Source of the DNA: Gemmobacter aquaticus | Lineage (GTDB): Bacteria; Pseudomonadota; Alphaproteobacteria; Rhodobacterales; Rhodobacteraceae | Reading direction: 5' to 3' | Assembly: GCF_007859075.1 (NCBI RefSeq) | Contig: NZ_VOAK01000023.1 | Coordinates: forward strand, 62,001 to 126,000 | DNA length: 64,000 nucleotides | Part shown: positions 16,373 to 23,315 of the stretch, piece after piece | Layout: the number at the start of each line of letters is the position of its first letter | Position numbering within the stretch: the stretch's first letter is position 1 | Translations under genes and position numbers: made by a program | The notes under the pieces: generated by a model | Database searches by the model: none | Told to the model about the DNA's origin: nothing | What the model saw: the letters and a program-made list of their open reading frames with translations, nothing else

Positions 16373-17998
16373 ATGGCTGGCGTTAATCTGACAGAGATTC
16401 TGGGTCAGCCGTTCCAAGCGACCGGGCAACCTTCCGACACTCGCGAAACCCCGCTTGAGCCGATCACCTTCTTTCCCGGCGACAAGCCCGTTGACCTGAA
16501 CCAAGCCGCAGCCGACATGCGTGCCAAGGCTGAGGCAGAGGAACGGCGGGAACTGCGCAGGATGACAGGGGTGAGCGTGCTGTTCGCCCAGCGGAAGCCC
16601 CGCGACCTGCTGAGGATGGTGACGCCTCCGCCCTTCGACTTTGACGATGTGTGCCTTGTCATCGGTGAGATGGCCCACTCCTACGCTGCCGCGACAGGGT
16701 TCGACCGTAGCGGGGTGATCGTCTCTGCCGTCACCGCTGCCGCGTCGGTCATTGACGACCGCTACAAGCTGACCGTGCGCCGTGAATCCAACTGGCATGT
16801 GTCTGCCCGTCAATGGTCGTTCCTCTGCGGCGGTCCTGCCGCTGGCAAGTCCCCGGCCATCCGCGCTGCAACGGATGCCATCAAGGCGATGCACGCCGAG
16901 CGCTATCTGGACTGGGAGGCTGCTAACAAGGAAGTGCCGCCAAAGGAGCGGAGTGCCCCGCCAGCCCTCTACACCAGCGATTCAACCGTGCCCGCGCTGT
17001 CAACCGCGTTGCAGGGGAACCCTCGGGGAATGCTGATGCTGACAGAGGAGTTTTCATCTTGGGTCGGAAGCATCGACAGCGGGGAACGTGGCGATGCCGT
17101 GAAGAACCGAGGTGACTGGCTGCAACTGCGGGATGGTGGCTCAAGGCAGATCAACCGTGTCGAGCGCGGATCGGTGTTCGTGAAGAACTGGGGCGTGTCG
17201 GTGCTGGCAGCTTGCACACCTGACGGGCTGGCAAGGCAGATGAAGCAGATGCCCGAGGACGGGCTGATTCAGCGGTTCATCCCCTGCATTCTCGGCGCGC
17301 CTGACTTGGACGCGAAAGGCGATGCGACACAGGCTATGACCACATGGGGCCGGTGGCTTGAGTGGGCGTTCAAGGCGACGACACAAGGGGCCGACTGCTG
17401 TGTGACTTTCACGCCCGAGGCGCAGGCGATGTTCGAGAATGAGGTGCGCAGCGTTCGGGAACTGGTGATCGCCACAGAGCAGTTCGCGCCCGCCTATGCT
17501 GCTCACCTCGGGAAGCATCCCGGCATGTTGGCCGAGGTGGCGCTGGTGTTCCATGTCTTTCGCGTCCATCCCGACAACATTCTGCCGTCGCAGGTCGGCC
17601 CTGAAGCGGTTGCCTGTGCCATCCGTTACATGCGCAAAGCGCGGCGGCACGCTAGCACGCTCTATCAGTCGATCCTGAGCGCATCGCCCGCCTTTGAACT
17701 GGCGCGGGCGCTGGCACGGTCTATCGTGGCATCGGAGGCGCCTATGACCACAGTGTCACGGGCAGACCTGTCGGCCATGTGCAGCGACTTCCGCAAGGCT
17801 GACGACCGACTGCGGCGCGAGGCGGTCCAGCTTCTGGAAGATGCCGACTGGCTCGAAGCCCAGACGCGGGGCACCTATGGCGGGTGGCCGCGCGAGTATC
17901 AGGTCCATCCGCAGGTCTTCGCCCTGTTCGCGCGGGAAGGGGACCTGTGGCGGGCACGCCGCGCGGCTGTGAAGGAGGCGATTGTCGGAACTGAATAG
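16373..17998 (+). CDS. DUF3987 domain protein (YfjI-like), probable replication protein
   Basis: A 541-residue cytoplasmic protein. Residues about 95-330 fit DUF3987: VIVSAVTAAASVIDDRYKLTV, the P-loop-like GGPAAGKSPA near residue 153, then YTSDSTVPALSTALQGNPRGMLMLTEEFSSW with a Walker B-like LMLTEE, and VERGSVFVKNWGVSVLAACTPD. This family is found in phages, satellites and plasmids next to primase or helicase genes and resembles the DNA-handling part of primase-helicases; enzymatic activity is not established. No zinc-finger primase part is present. The ATG at 16373 follows CGAGGTG. Iteron-like repeats start 9 bases after the stop, supporting a role in replication of the element. Confidence 0.82.
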   Translation: MAGVNLTEILGQPFQATGQPSDTRETPLEPITFFPGDKPVDLNQAAADMRAKAEAEERRELRRMTGVSVLFAQRKPRDLLRMVTPPPFDFDDVCLVIGEMAHSYAAATGFDRSGVIVSAVTAAASVIDDRYKLTVRRESNWHVSARQWSFLCGGPAAGKSPAIRAATDAIKAMHAERYLDWEAANKEVPPKERSAPPALYTSDSTVPALSTALQGNPRGMLMLTEEFSSWVGSIDSGERGDAVKNRGDWLQLRDGGSRQINRVERGSVFVKNWGVSVLAACTPDGLARQMKQMPEDGLIQRFIPCILGAPDLDAKGDATQAMTTWGRWLEWAFKATTQGADCCVTFTPEAQAMFENEVRSVRELVIATEQFAPAYAAHLGKHPGMLAEVALVFHVFRVHPDNILPSQVGPEAVACAIRYMRKARRHASTLYQSILSASPAFELARALARSIVASEAPMTTVSRADLSAMCSDFRKADDRLRREAVQLLEDADWLEAQTRGTYGGWPREYQVHPQVFALFAREGDLWRARRAAVKEAIVGTE

Positions 17999-18006
17999 GG
18001 TTCCGG

Positions 18007-18140
18007 GCAAAGATTGCAAAGATGGACCTATTAGCCCAGCGCATCTTTGCAATGTTTACCTTGCGGATACAATACCAAGGCGAAAGATCCCCCCTTAATA
18101 CCTTCGGTTATGGCATGGGCAAGGTGAAGATGGCAAAGAT
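18007..18140. repeat. Iteron-like GCAAAGAT repeats, candidate replication origin
   Basis: GCAAAGAT occurs at 18007-18014, 18016-18023 and 18133-18140 on the plus strand and inverted at 18043-18050; GCGAAAGAT near 18081 is a near match. Two copies form an exact 11 bp inverted repeat (ATTGCAAAGAT at 18013-18023, ATCTTTGCAAT at 18043-18053). The patch is AT-richer than its surroundings and lies directly after the DUF3987 gene, in a 276 bp gap with no other gene. Replication initiators of satellites and plasmids bind such repeats; an operator role is the alternative. Confidence 0.5.
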
Positions 18141-18274
18141 CGCTGCGCCGCCCCTTATATCGGTCCAGTCGGTCGAACGCCTTACCCCTCAGCAGGCGGT
18201 CGCCACGGGGCAAGCAGCTGGAATGCGTCGGGTTTGGCCTGTGGTCATTCAGAGCGACAAGCCGGGGGCAAGCC

Positions 18275-18910
18275 TTAGCCCGCTTTGTCAGCGTCCTTCT
18301 CTGCCTCAATCGCGAGGGGCTTGGGTTGCTGCACGTCGGCCAGCAGCTTCAAGATCGCGGCCTGCACCTCGGGGGTTGGCTCAGTCGCGGGAAACTCCTT
18401 GACCGCCATCGGCAGCGCAATGTCACCCCGGAACAGACCGACCAGCCCCTGACGGATGATCGTCTGCTCTGTCTCCATCTCACCGCGTGCGCGGGGTGAG
18501 TATATATCGCGGGCGAGTTGTGCCCGATTGAAGCTGTAGCCGAGGAACTGGGACATGAGGTGAAGCAGGTCGTGGAACAGGTCCAGACGGCGTTGCATCC
18601 ACACCTCGCTGGCCGGGCCGTCAATAGTGTGGTGATCGAGATACAGCTTCCACGCATCGTTGATCGCTTTCAGCTTCTTGCCACTGCCGTAAAACTCGAC
18701 AGGGACGGCATTCAGCGCCTCGACGTGCATGGGTGACAGCATCGCGGCCCGCGTGGCCATCAGCGTCCGAAAAATGACGAGCCGTCGCTCCTGAATGTCA
18801 CGACCCCGCTCAAGCCATTTCTGCGCCTGCACCGCCAGCACTGGACCGAGCAGCGTTGCGCAAATGATGGCGAGGTTCGTGCTGCTTATTGAAGTGATCC
18901 AGTCCCACAT
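18275..18910 (-). CDS. DUF6680 family protein with N-terminal membrane segment
   Basis: A 211-residue protein. Residues about 10-30 (NLAIICATLLGPVLAVQAQKW) are hydrophobic and would anchor it, leaving a cytoplasmic helical domain. The stretch RDIQERRLVIFRTLMATRAAMLSPMHVEALNAVPVEFYG and the following DAWKLYLDHH match what I recall of DUF6680, a family seen in accessory regions. No catalytic motif is visible. It is transcribed against the surrounding plus-strand genes and sits in the variable middle of the element, the usual place for cargo. A role in phage exclusion or membrane-linked stress is possible but only inference. Confidence 0.72.
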   Translation of the reverse strand: MWDWITSISSTNLAIICATLLGPVLAVQAQKWLERGRDIQERRLVIFRTLMATRAAMLSPMHVEALNAVPVEFYGSGKKLKAINDAWKLYLDHHTIDGPASEVWMQRRLDLFHDLLHLMSQFLGYSFNRAQLARDIYSPRARGEMETEQTIIRQGLVGLFRGDIALPMAVKEFPATEPTPEVQAAILKLLADVQQPKPLAIEAEKDADKAG

Positions 18911-19038
18911 ACTCGTTCCCCATTTGTCCCGCTGTCGACATTAGACACTAGGAAACCCGCCGCCAAGCTAAAGAAGTGTCGTCTCTCGCCAAGACGATCA
19001 ACAAACAAGGCCATTAGGCGGCGGGAATGTGGGTAAAC

Positions 19039-19344
19039 TCAGTCTACGTCCTCATTGTCTGCGGCGTCACCGGCGTTGGGCGCACCTCCGAACATATCAT
19101 CGAGGAAGCCACGGTCGGTATACATCCAGAAGTGATCCACGCGGCCACCAGCCTGATGAGCGGCAACTGCCGCCCAGAAGTCGCGCAAGGTAGTTGACAT
19201 CTGCGGCGGCTCAATGTGCTCGTGCCTGTAGGTCGCCGTGTTCTGGCCCCTCGCAAATCCGGCTGCCACAAGGATACCCTCCAGACGGTTCCTAAGCGGG
19301 CTGCCCACATCATTATTCAATGAGAATCGTATGATAGCTTGCAC
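19039..19344 (-). CDS. Hypothetical cargo protein, 101 aa, GTG start
   Basis: No family recognised. I use the GTG at 19344 because GGAGG stands five bases before it; the frame from the ATG at 19389 lacks such a site. The protein reads (M)QAIIRFSLNNDVGSPLRNRL then GILVAAGFARGQNTATYRHEH, an alternating strand-helix-strand start, followed by LRDFWAAVAAHQAGGRVDHFWMYTD and an acidic tail (DAADNEDVD). This looks like a small alpha/beta domain. It lies 128 bases upstream of the DUF6680 gene on the same strand and may be expressed with it. Confidence 0.65.
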   Translation of the reverse strand: MQAIIRFSLNNDVGSPLRNRLEGILVAAGFARGQNTATYRHEHIEPPQMSTTLRDFWAAVAAHQAGGRVDHFWMYTDRGFLDDMFGGAPNAGDAADNEDVD

Positions 19345-19518
19345 TTTGTCCCTCCAATTTTGAGCGACGATAGCACGGCCAGCAGGCAAGGAAACAGCAA
19401 TCAGCAGTTGCGCTCGCCGTGTTCGGGCGCAGCACCCCTTGTCGCTCCCGCCAATGCAAAGGAGGCGAGTTACCCCGCCCCCTGCTACAGCCCCGGCACA
19501 GCCAGCGTGCGCGGCGAT

Positions 19519-19821
19519 CTAGCCCGCCGCGAGGGGCTTGGCGCTGACGGCGGTGCTTGCATTGACCACACGTCGCGCAGCCAGCGCCTCAATCCGCGCC
19601 CGGAATGCCGGGTCGATCAGTATGGTTTCGACAGGTTGAAACGCTGCCGCGCGGCGTGTTGCTTTCTCGGCCAGCGCTGCAACTCGCCCAGCGCGGGCCT
19701 TGGCGAGCAGGTCAGCACCTGCGGGCACGTCCACCCGCTGCTCCGGCAGAAGCGCGAGGGGTTGCGTGCGGGCGCGATGCGGACAGGTGGCGCAAGCTGT
19801 GGTCATCGTCATGTCGTTCAT
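19519..19821 (-). CDS. Small Ala-rich protein with CxxC, 100 aa
   Basis: Function unknown. The N-terminus carries MTTACATCPHRARTQ, a C-x2-C knuckle with a nearby His that could bind metal, followed by a long Ala/Arg-rich helix (LLAKARAGRVAALAEKATRRAAAFQ) and IDPAFRARIEALAARR. AAGGGGGT precedes the ATG, supporting the start at 19821. It is the third minus-strand gene in the middle of the element. The frame ends in TAG. Confidence 0.6.
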   Translation of the reverse strand: MNDMTMTTACATCPHRARTQPLALLPEQRVDVPAGADLLAKARAGRVAALAEKATRRAAAFQPVETILIDPAFRARIEALAARRVVNASTAVSAKPLAAG

Positions 19822-20104
19822 GGTTTACCCCCTTGATTGAACGACACAAACAACTCTGGCGTGTCACCCCGGCAGGTCCAGCGAATTGTGTTGAAATTGT
19901 GGTAATCGCTTCGGATTAAGCCGACCCCCTGCTTTGCCATAAGAAGGTCTATGCCTCGCGCCGGAATGGAACTAATTGATTAGAAAGGAAAAAAGCTCGC
20001 GGACCTATTTGCGAGAGCCGTAAACTGTAAGCCAAGGATAAGCATCACGCCTGAAAGCGAGGGTTGAAATGGCACGGGACTTGTAGCTTGGGATTGACGA
20101 GCGG

Positions 20105-20806
20105 GTGACGCCCAGCCTGCATCCGCAGGTTGTGGCGAGCCTTGAGGACTTCGACAGCGACACCGAGGGCGAACTGCAAGAGGTCGTTGAGGCGTTCACC
20201 GCCGCCTATGAGACGGTCGGGAAGATCCTCGACGCCCGCGAAGCGGTGGAACAGGACCACACGCTGACGCCCGCTGACCGCATTCTGCGTGTCGCCGACG
20301 TTGCCGACAAGGTGATGGAACGGGCCACCAAGGCGTTCGACAAAGCCGCCGCCAACATGCGCAGCGGGATTGCGAACATCGAGAAGGAATTGACCACATC
20401 TGTCCAGTCGCGTGCCACCCATACAATCGCGGTCGAGGTGCGGACCTACATCCGCTCTGTCAATTCGCCCATGGACTTTGTGATGAAGGCCATCAACAGC
20501 GGTGACCACGATACGGCAATGGCTGCCCTCGGTGCGCCCGCCTACCTGTCTGGGCTGAAGCCCGAGGCACAAGCTACCCTGCTCCGCATCTATCACGCGA
20601 AGCACAATCCGGGGCTGGTGAAACGCCAGCGTGCGATGCAGGCAGCGGCTGCCCTGCTGGACCGCAACAGCGGGCTGATCTTCAAGATCATCGAAAAGGC
20701 CGTGGGTGTCTACGAAGACCCCAAGACCAAGCGCAAGTTCCACCCGAACGAGCTGCGCAAGCTCAAGCAGTCCTCCGCCAAAGCCTTCGCTCAGCTTGGC
20801 GGCTGA
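20105..20806 (+). CDS. Hypothetical element protein; likely true start at 20069 blocked by amber codon
   Basis: Helical, charged protein of unknown family (DFDSDTEGELQEVVEAFTAAYETV, then DKVMERATKAFDKAAANM, ending ELRKLKQSSAKAFAQLGG). The GTG at 20105 gives 233 residues but has only a weak ribosome site. The same frame opens at an ATG at 20069 with GAGGG at ideal spacing and reads M-A-R-D-L, then TAG at 20084-20086, then L-G-I-D-E-R-V and on into this gene. A C-to-T change of CAG (Gln) to TAG would explain it. Either the protein is now made from the GTG, or the amber codon is read through. First gene of the overlapping operon. Confidence 0.68.
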   Translation: MTPSLHPQVVASLEDFDSDTEGELQEVVEAFTAAYETVGKILDAREAVEQDHTLTPADRILRVADVADKVMERATKAFDKAAANMRSGIANIEKELTTSVQSRATHTIAVEVRTYIRSVNSPMDFVMKAINSGDHDTAMAALGAPAYLSGLKPEAQATLLRIYHAKHNPGLVKRQRAMQAAAALLDRNSGLIFKIIEKAVGVYEDPKTKRKFHPNELRKLKQSSAKAFAQLGG

Positions 20807-20838
20807 ACCTCGCGGTTTGATAGAACAAGGGGCTTCGG

Positions 20839-21306
20839 ATGAGTGAAATAGTTCAGCCTGAATGGATGCGGGGTTTCGTGCCGGGCAAGAACCCCGGCAA
20901 CCCGAACTGGAAGAAGGGTGTCAGCGGCAACCCGGCTGGACGCCCCAAGGGGACCAGCCTATCGAAGCGCGAGCGGATTGCGTAGGCGCTGAACGGTGAC
21001 GGGCCGGACGTGGTGCGTGTGGTCATCGACAAGGCGCTGGAAGGGGACATGACCGCCGCTGGCTTGGTGCTGTCGCGTCTCATGCCGCCCGTCAAGGCGC
21101 AGTCCGAACCCGTCCAGTTCAACCTCGACCCCGAACTGCCCATCGGCAAGCAGATTGAGGCCGTGCTTGGCGCGGTGGCCGCTGGCGAGGTGCCGCCCGA
21201 TGTGGGGCAGCAGATCATCGCCATGATCGGCACCCTGAGCAACGTCCGCAAGAACGAGGAACTGGAACAGCGGATTATCCAGCTGGAAGCGAAGGAAATC
21301 ACATGA
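20839..21306 (+). pseudogene. DUF5681 protein interrupted by an in-frame TAG
   Basis: From the ATG at 20839 (GGGGCTTCGG before it) the frame reads FVPGKNPGNPNWKKGVSGNPAGRPKGT, the DUF5681 signature found in phage and island genes near terminases. Codon 49 is TAG (20983-20985): ...KRERIA-stop-ALNGDGPDVVRVVIDKALEGD. The second half, with EGDMTAAGLVLSRLMPP, is the usual continuation (GDxxAxxxxLxRxxPP) and stays open for 155 codons in all, so a single CAG to TAG change explains the break. GTG codons at 21010 and 21013 could restart translation. DUF5681 function is unknown; a DNA-binding or packaging role has been guessed from context. Its end overlaps the next ATG. Confidence 0.8.
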
Positions 21307-21686
21307 ACATCCACACCCCCGGCGGCGGTCGCGTCGCTACCATGGCACCCAGCCCGGACGATCTGTTCGTGGTCACCACAGTTGCAGGCCGCAAGGTGTC
21401 GCTGCACACCGAGGAGCAGTTCGGGCACGCACTCAAGCTGGCTGAAGCCGCTGCGATCCGCATGGCACCCGTGCCCGTCACGATCAAGGTGATGTCCCTG
21501 ACATGGGCCGAGGCGCAGCGGTTCGGCCTGATCCCGTCTGACCTGTTCAAGAACGAGGCGCCCGAGCAACAGGCGGAATGGCGGCGGCAGATCGTCGCTA
21601 CGCTTTGGGGCGTCGTTTACAACTGCAACCAAGCGAAGCCGCGAGCCGATGCGCTGGAACTGCTCAAGGAACTGGGAGAGAGCTGA
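21303..21686 (+). CDS. Hypothetical element protein, 127 aa
   Basis: No family recognised. Starts within the stop of the DUF5681 frame (ATGA). The N-terminal part DLFVVTTVAGRKVSLHTEEQFGHALKLAEAAAIRM is a strand-strand-helix unit, the middle has VPVTIKVMSLTWAEAQRFGLIPSD, and the last third is helical (EQQAEWRRQIVATLWGVVYNCNQ). Coupled translation and even spacing place it in one operon with its neighbours; the composition is like other cytoplasmic phage accessory proteins. Confidence 0.7.
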   Translation: MNIHTPGGGRVATMAPSPDDLFVVTTVAGRKVSLHTEEQFGHALKLAEAAAIRMAPVPVTIKVMSLTWAEAQRFGLIPSDLFKNEAPEQQAEWRRQIVATLWGVVYNCNQAKPRADALELLKELGES

Positions 21687-21687
21687 C

Positions 21688-22005
21688 ATGACCGAACCGA
21701 TGAACGACGTGGCCCGCTGGGCAGCGATGCAAGACGCGGCGGCTGCGAAGGCCGCTGAGAACCGCGCCAAGCAGCGCGAAGCCAAGCCCACTGGCGCACT
21801 CAAGGCGGATGGCACGGTTTACGGCAAGGGTGACAGCAACCGCCACGGGGTGACGAATGCGGACCTGGACGCAATCCACCAGCGGCGGGCCGAAGGGGCG
21901 CTCACCTCTGAGGTGCGCGGCGAGATGGCCTTCGCGCAATGCCTCGGCGCTGCACCGTCCATCGCCGCAGCCATGCAGCGCCTCAAGGATGATGGCCGTG
22001 CGTAA
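21688..22005 (+). CDS. Hypothetical element protein, 105 aa
   Basis: Starts 2 bases after the previous stop with GGGAGAG ahead of the ATG at 21688. Sequence is charged and Ala-rich: VARWAAMQDAAAAKAAENRAKQREAKP, then a Gly/Lys turn region (GALKADGTVYGKGDSN) and a helical end with GEMAFAQCLGAAPSIAAAMQRL. No membrane segment or known motif. The long Lys/Arg/Ala helix suggests nucleic-acid or protein binding, but nothing stronger can be said. Confidence 0.65.
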   Translation: MTEPMNDVARWAAMQDAAAAKAAENRAKQREAKPTGALKADGTVYGKGDSNRHGVTNADLDAIHQRRAEGALTSEVRGEMAFAQCLGAAPSIAAAMQRLKDDGRA

Positions 22006-22177
22006 AACCCCGGCCCAGTTCGAGGGCAAGACGGCGCGGCAGATCGAGGCCATCCTCATTGCCCGCCGTGTCGACCGCATCGTCAACGAGCGGTTGGAGC
22101 GCCACGCCGCTGTGCAGCGTGCCAACGTGCTTGCCAACGCCCTGACGACCCTGACCCCGCGAAAGCTAAACTTCTGA
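21992..22177 (+). CDS. Hypothetical element protein, about 61 aa
   Basis: Overlaps the end of the previous gene. Three starts lie close together (ATG 21989, ATG 21992, GTG 21998) behind CTCAAGG, so the exact N-terminus is open. The product is helical and basic: TPAQFEGKTARQIEAILIARRVDRIVNERLERHAAVQRANVLANAL. The heptad-like spacing of Ile/Val/Leu suggests a coiled coil or dimer. It ends TTLTPRKLNF with TGA overlapping the next ATG. Confidence 0.6.
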   Translation: MAVRKTPAQFEGKTARQIEAILIARRVDRIVNERLERHAAVQRANVLANALTTLTPRKLNF

Positions 22178-22425
22178 TGGCAAGCGCCCAAGCCCTTCTC
22201 AAGCGGGTTGCGAAGCTGGAAGCGGCCCGCAACCCGCTCCCGTCACCGATTGCCGCGCTCTACGGCAGCACGGAGGCCTTCGCCGCCGAGTGCATGGCCG
22301 AGGTGGAAGCGGGCAAGCTGTGCGGCACCGACATGCCGATCATTCTCGACTGTCTGCGGCGGTTGGACAGCGAGGGGTCTTGGGGCGTGCGCCACGCCAC
22401 AGGAAACGGGGTTTGGCGTCGATGA
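22177..22425 (+). CDS. Hypothetical element protein, 82 aa
   Basis: Shares a base with the upstream stop (TGATG). The N-terminal helix MASAQALLKRVAKLEAARN resembles the leader of several small phage proteins; then SPIAALYGSTEAFAAECMAEVEAGKLCGTDMP and DCLRRLDSEGSWG. Two cysteines but no metal-binding spacing. No family recognised. The stop overlaps the next start by four bases (ATGA). Confidence 0.62.
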   Translation: MASAQALLKRVAKLEAARNPLPSPIAALYGSTEAFAAECMAEVEAGKLCGTDMPIILDCLRRLDSEGSWGVRHATGNGVWRR

Positions 22426-22802
22426 CCACACTGGCCGACACGCCCGACTGGCTTGCCAACTGGCAGGCGAGCAACCGCGACAAGGTTGAAGCTGGCGCGA
22501 AGCGTGCGGCACAGCAGGCCGCACTACGCGAGGTACGCGCGGCACAGCGTGCGGCCCGTGCTGCAAGCACCCCCAAGCGCGAGGCCACCCCCAAGCCGCG
22601 CACAGCGGCCCCACAGCGAGCGCAGGCCCCGAAGGTCGAGAAGGTCAAGCCAGACGGTGCCAAATCTAGGCTCCACGAACCGCAAGGTCTCGGGCACGAC
22701 CTTGAGGAACCCGAGGCTTGGGCATGGGACGGGGGCAAGCGGCGCGAGCAGGTGCTTGACCACAATTATTGGCCACCGCGTGTGGTCAGGAAAGTCGGTT
22801 GA
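22422..22802 (+). CDS. Hypothetical basic element protein, 126 aa
   Basis: Starts at the ATG inside the previous stop. After a short acidic-aromatic N-terminus (TLADTPDWLANWQASN) the protein is dominated by Ala, Arg, Lys, Pro and Thr (RAAQQAALREVRAAQRAARA, then KPRTAAPQRAQAP), a disordered, very basic region likely to touch nucleic acid. The end is aromatic: EAWAWDGGKRREQVLDHNYWPP. No family recognised. Frames on the other strand here are composition shadows. Confidence 0.6.
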   Translation: MTTLADTPDWLANWQASNRDKVEAGAKRAAQQAALREVRAAQRAARAASTPKREATPKPRTAAPQRAQAPKVEKVKPDGAKSRLHEPQGLGHDLEEPEAWAWDGGKRREQVLDHNYWPPRVVRKVG

Positions 22803-22811
22803 CGGTGCTGC

Positions 22812-22898
22812 ATGAAGTGCGGCAAGGCCTACTTCTCTCAGGACGTGATCCGGTTCCGCATGTGCGAGGGATGCCGTCCAGAACAACCGCCGTGGTGA
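22812..22898 (+). CDS. Tiny zinc-ribbon-like protein, 28 aa
   Basis: Ten bases after the previous stop an ATG opens a 28-residue frame that reads M-K-C-G-K-A-Y-F-S, then R-M-C-E-G-C-R-P and ends QPPW. The single N-terminal Cys plus C-x2-C leaves one ligand short of a classical four-Cys ribbon, so metal binding is uncertain. Context (end of an overlapping operon) favours a real gene; the upstream ribosome site is weak. Confidence 0.4.
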   Translation: MKCGKAYFSQDVIRFRMCEGCRPEQPPW

Positions 22899-23023
22899 AG
22901 GAGACACTGGGCTTCCACGGCGCGGGGGATGCCACCCCCGACGAGGCATAGCGTCAAGTTCCTCGGTAAATCCAACGGACGCACCAGCGGGGGCTTGCCT
23001 CCTTTCAGGTCTCGACGCTGTAG

Positions 23024-23053
23024 CACCTCGGGGGATGGCTCCCGAGGTGTTTT
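23024..23053 (+). terminator. Rho-independent terminator of the element operon
   Basis: CACCTCGGG pairs with CCCGAGGTG over an 8-base loop, followed by TTTT. It comes about 125 bases after the last small gene and before the right repeat, so it ends the operon before the tRNA gene. Confidence 0.85.
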
Positions 23054-23168
23054 GCTGAGCGAGTCGCCCGATGGGTCTGCGCTGCTTATCACTTGCTTAC
23101 GGGATAGCTCCAAGCGCTGGGCGGTGCCCCGAGGGGTGCTGCTAAGTGCTTGAAAATGTGCGGGAAAA

Positions 23169-23215
23169 TGGTCGGAGCGAGAGGATTCGAACCTCCGACC
23201 CCCTGCTCCCGAAGC
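23169..23215. repeat. Right attachment-site repeat inside tRNA-Pro
   Basis: Identical over 47 bases to 13600-13646. It covers the complement of tRNA nucleotides 31 to 77, from the 5' edge of the anticodon loop to the CCA end, so the element rebuilt the 3' part of the tRNA on insertion. Confidence 0.92.
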
Positions 23216-23245
23216 AGGTGCGCTACCAGGCTGCGCTACGCTCCG
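23169..23245 (-). tRNA. tRNA-Pro (anticodon CGG)
   Basis: On the minus strand: acceptor stem CGGAGCG with CGCTCCG, D arm GCGCAGCCTGGTAGCGC, anticodon stem-loop CCTGC-TTCGGGA-GCAGG with anticodon CGG at 23209-23211, T arm GGAGGTTCGAATCCTC and encoded ACCA. 77 nt with CCA. Intact despite use as an integration site. Confidence 0.95.
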
Positions 23246-23315
23246 ACCGTGTGGCGTGGGGGTTAAACCGGATCGGCGGGCTTTGCAAGGGGGGCGCGCG
23301 AAATTCTGCGCGCGC

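Larger units (their letters stand above)
13600..23215 (+). mobile_element. Integrated element in tRNA-Pro(CGG), 9.57 kb, phage-satellite-like
   Basis: Two identical 47 bp direct repeats (13600-13646 and 23169-23215) bound this stretch; the right copy is the 3' part of an intact tRNA-Pro. Repeat-to-repeat distance is 9569 bp. Inside are a tyrosine integrase at the tRNA-distal end, an HTH protein of excisionase/AlpA type, a DUF3987 protein, iteron-like repeats, three minus-strand genes, and an overlapping operon of small genes ending in a terminator. No structural phage genes, no conjugation genes and no transposase are visible. The content fits a phage satellite, a reduced prophage or a mobilisable island; I cannot decide between them without searches. 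Confidence 0.88.

Noticed and set aside
15160-18006. CRISPR, transposon ends or long terminal repeats inside the element
   Set aside because: Searched by eye for spaced repeats and terminal inverted repeats; only the att repeats, the hairpin and the GCAAAGAT motifs were found.
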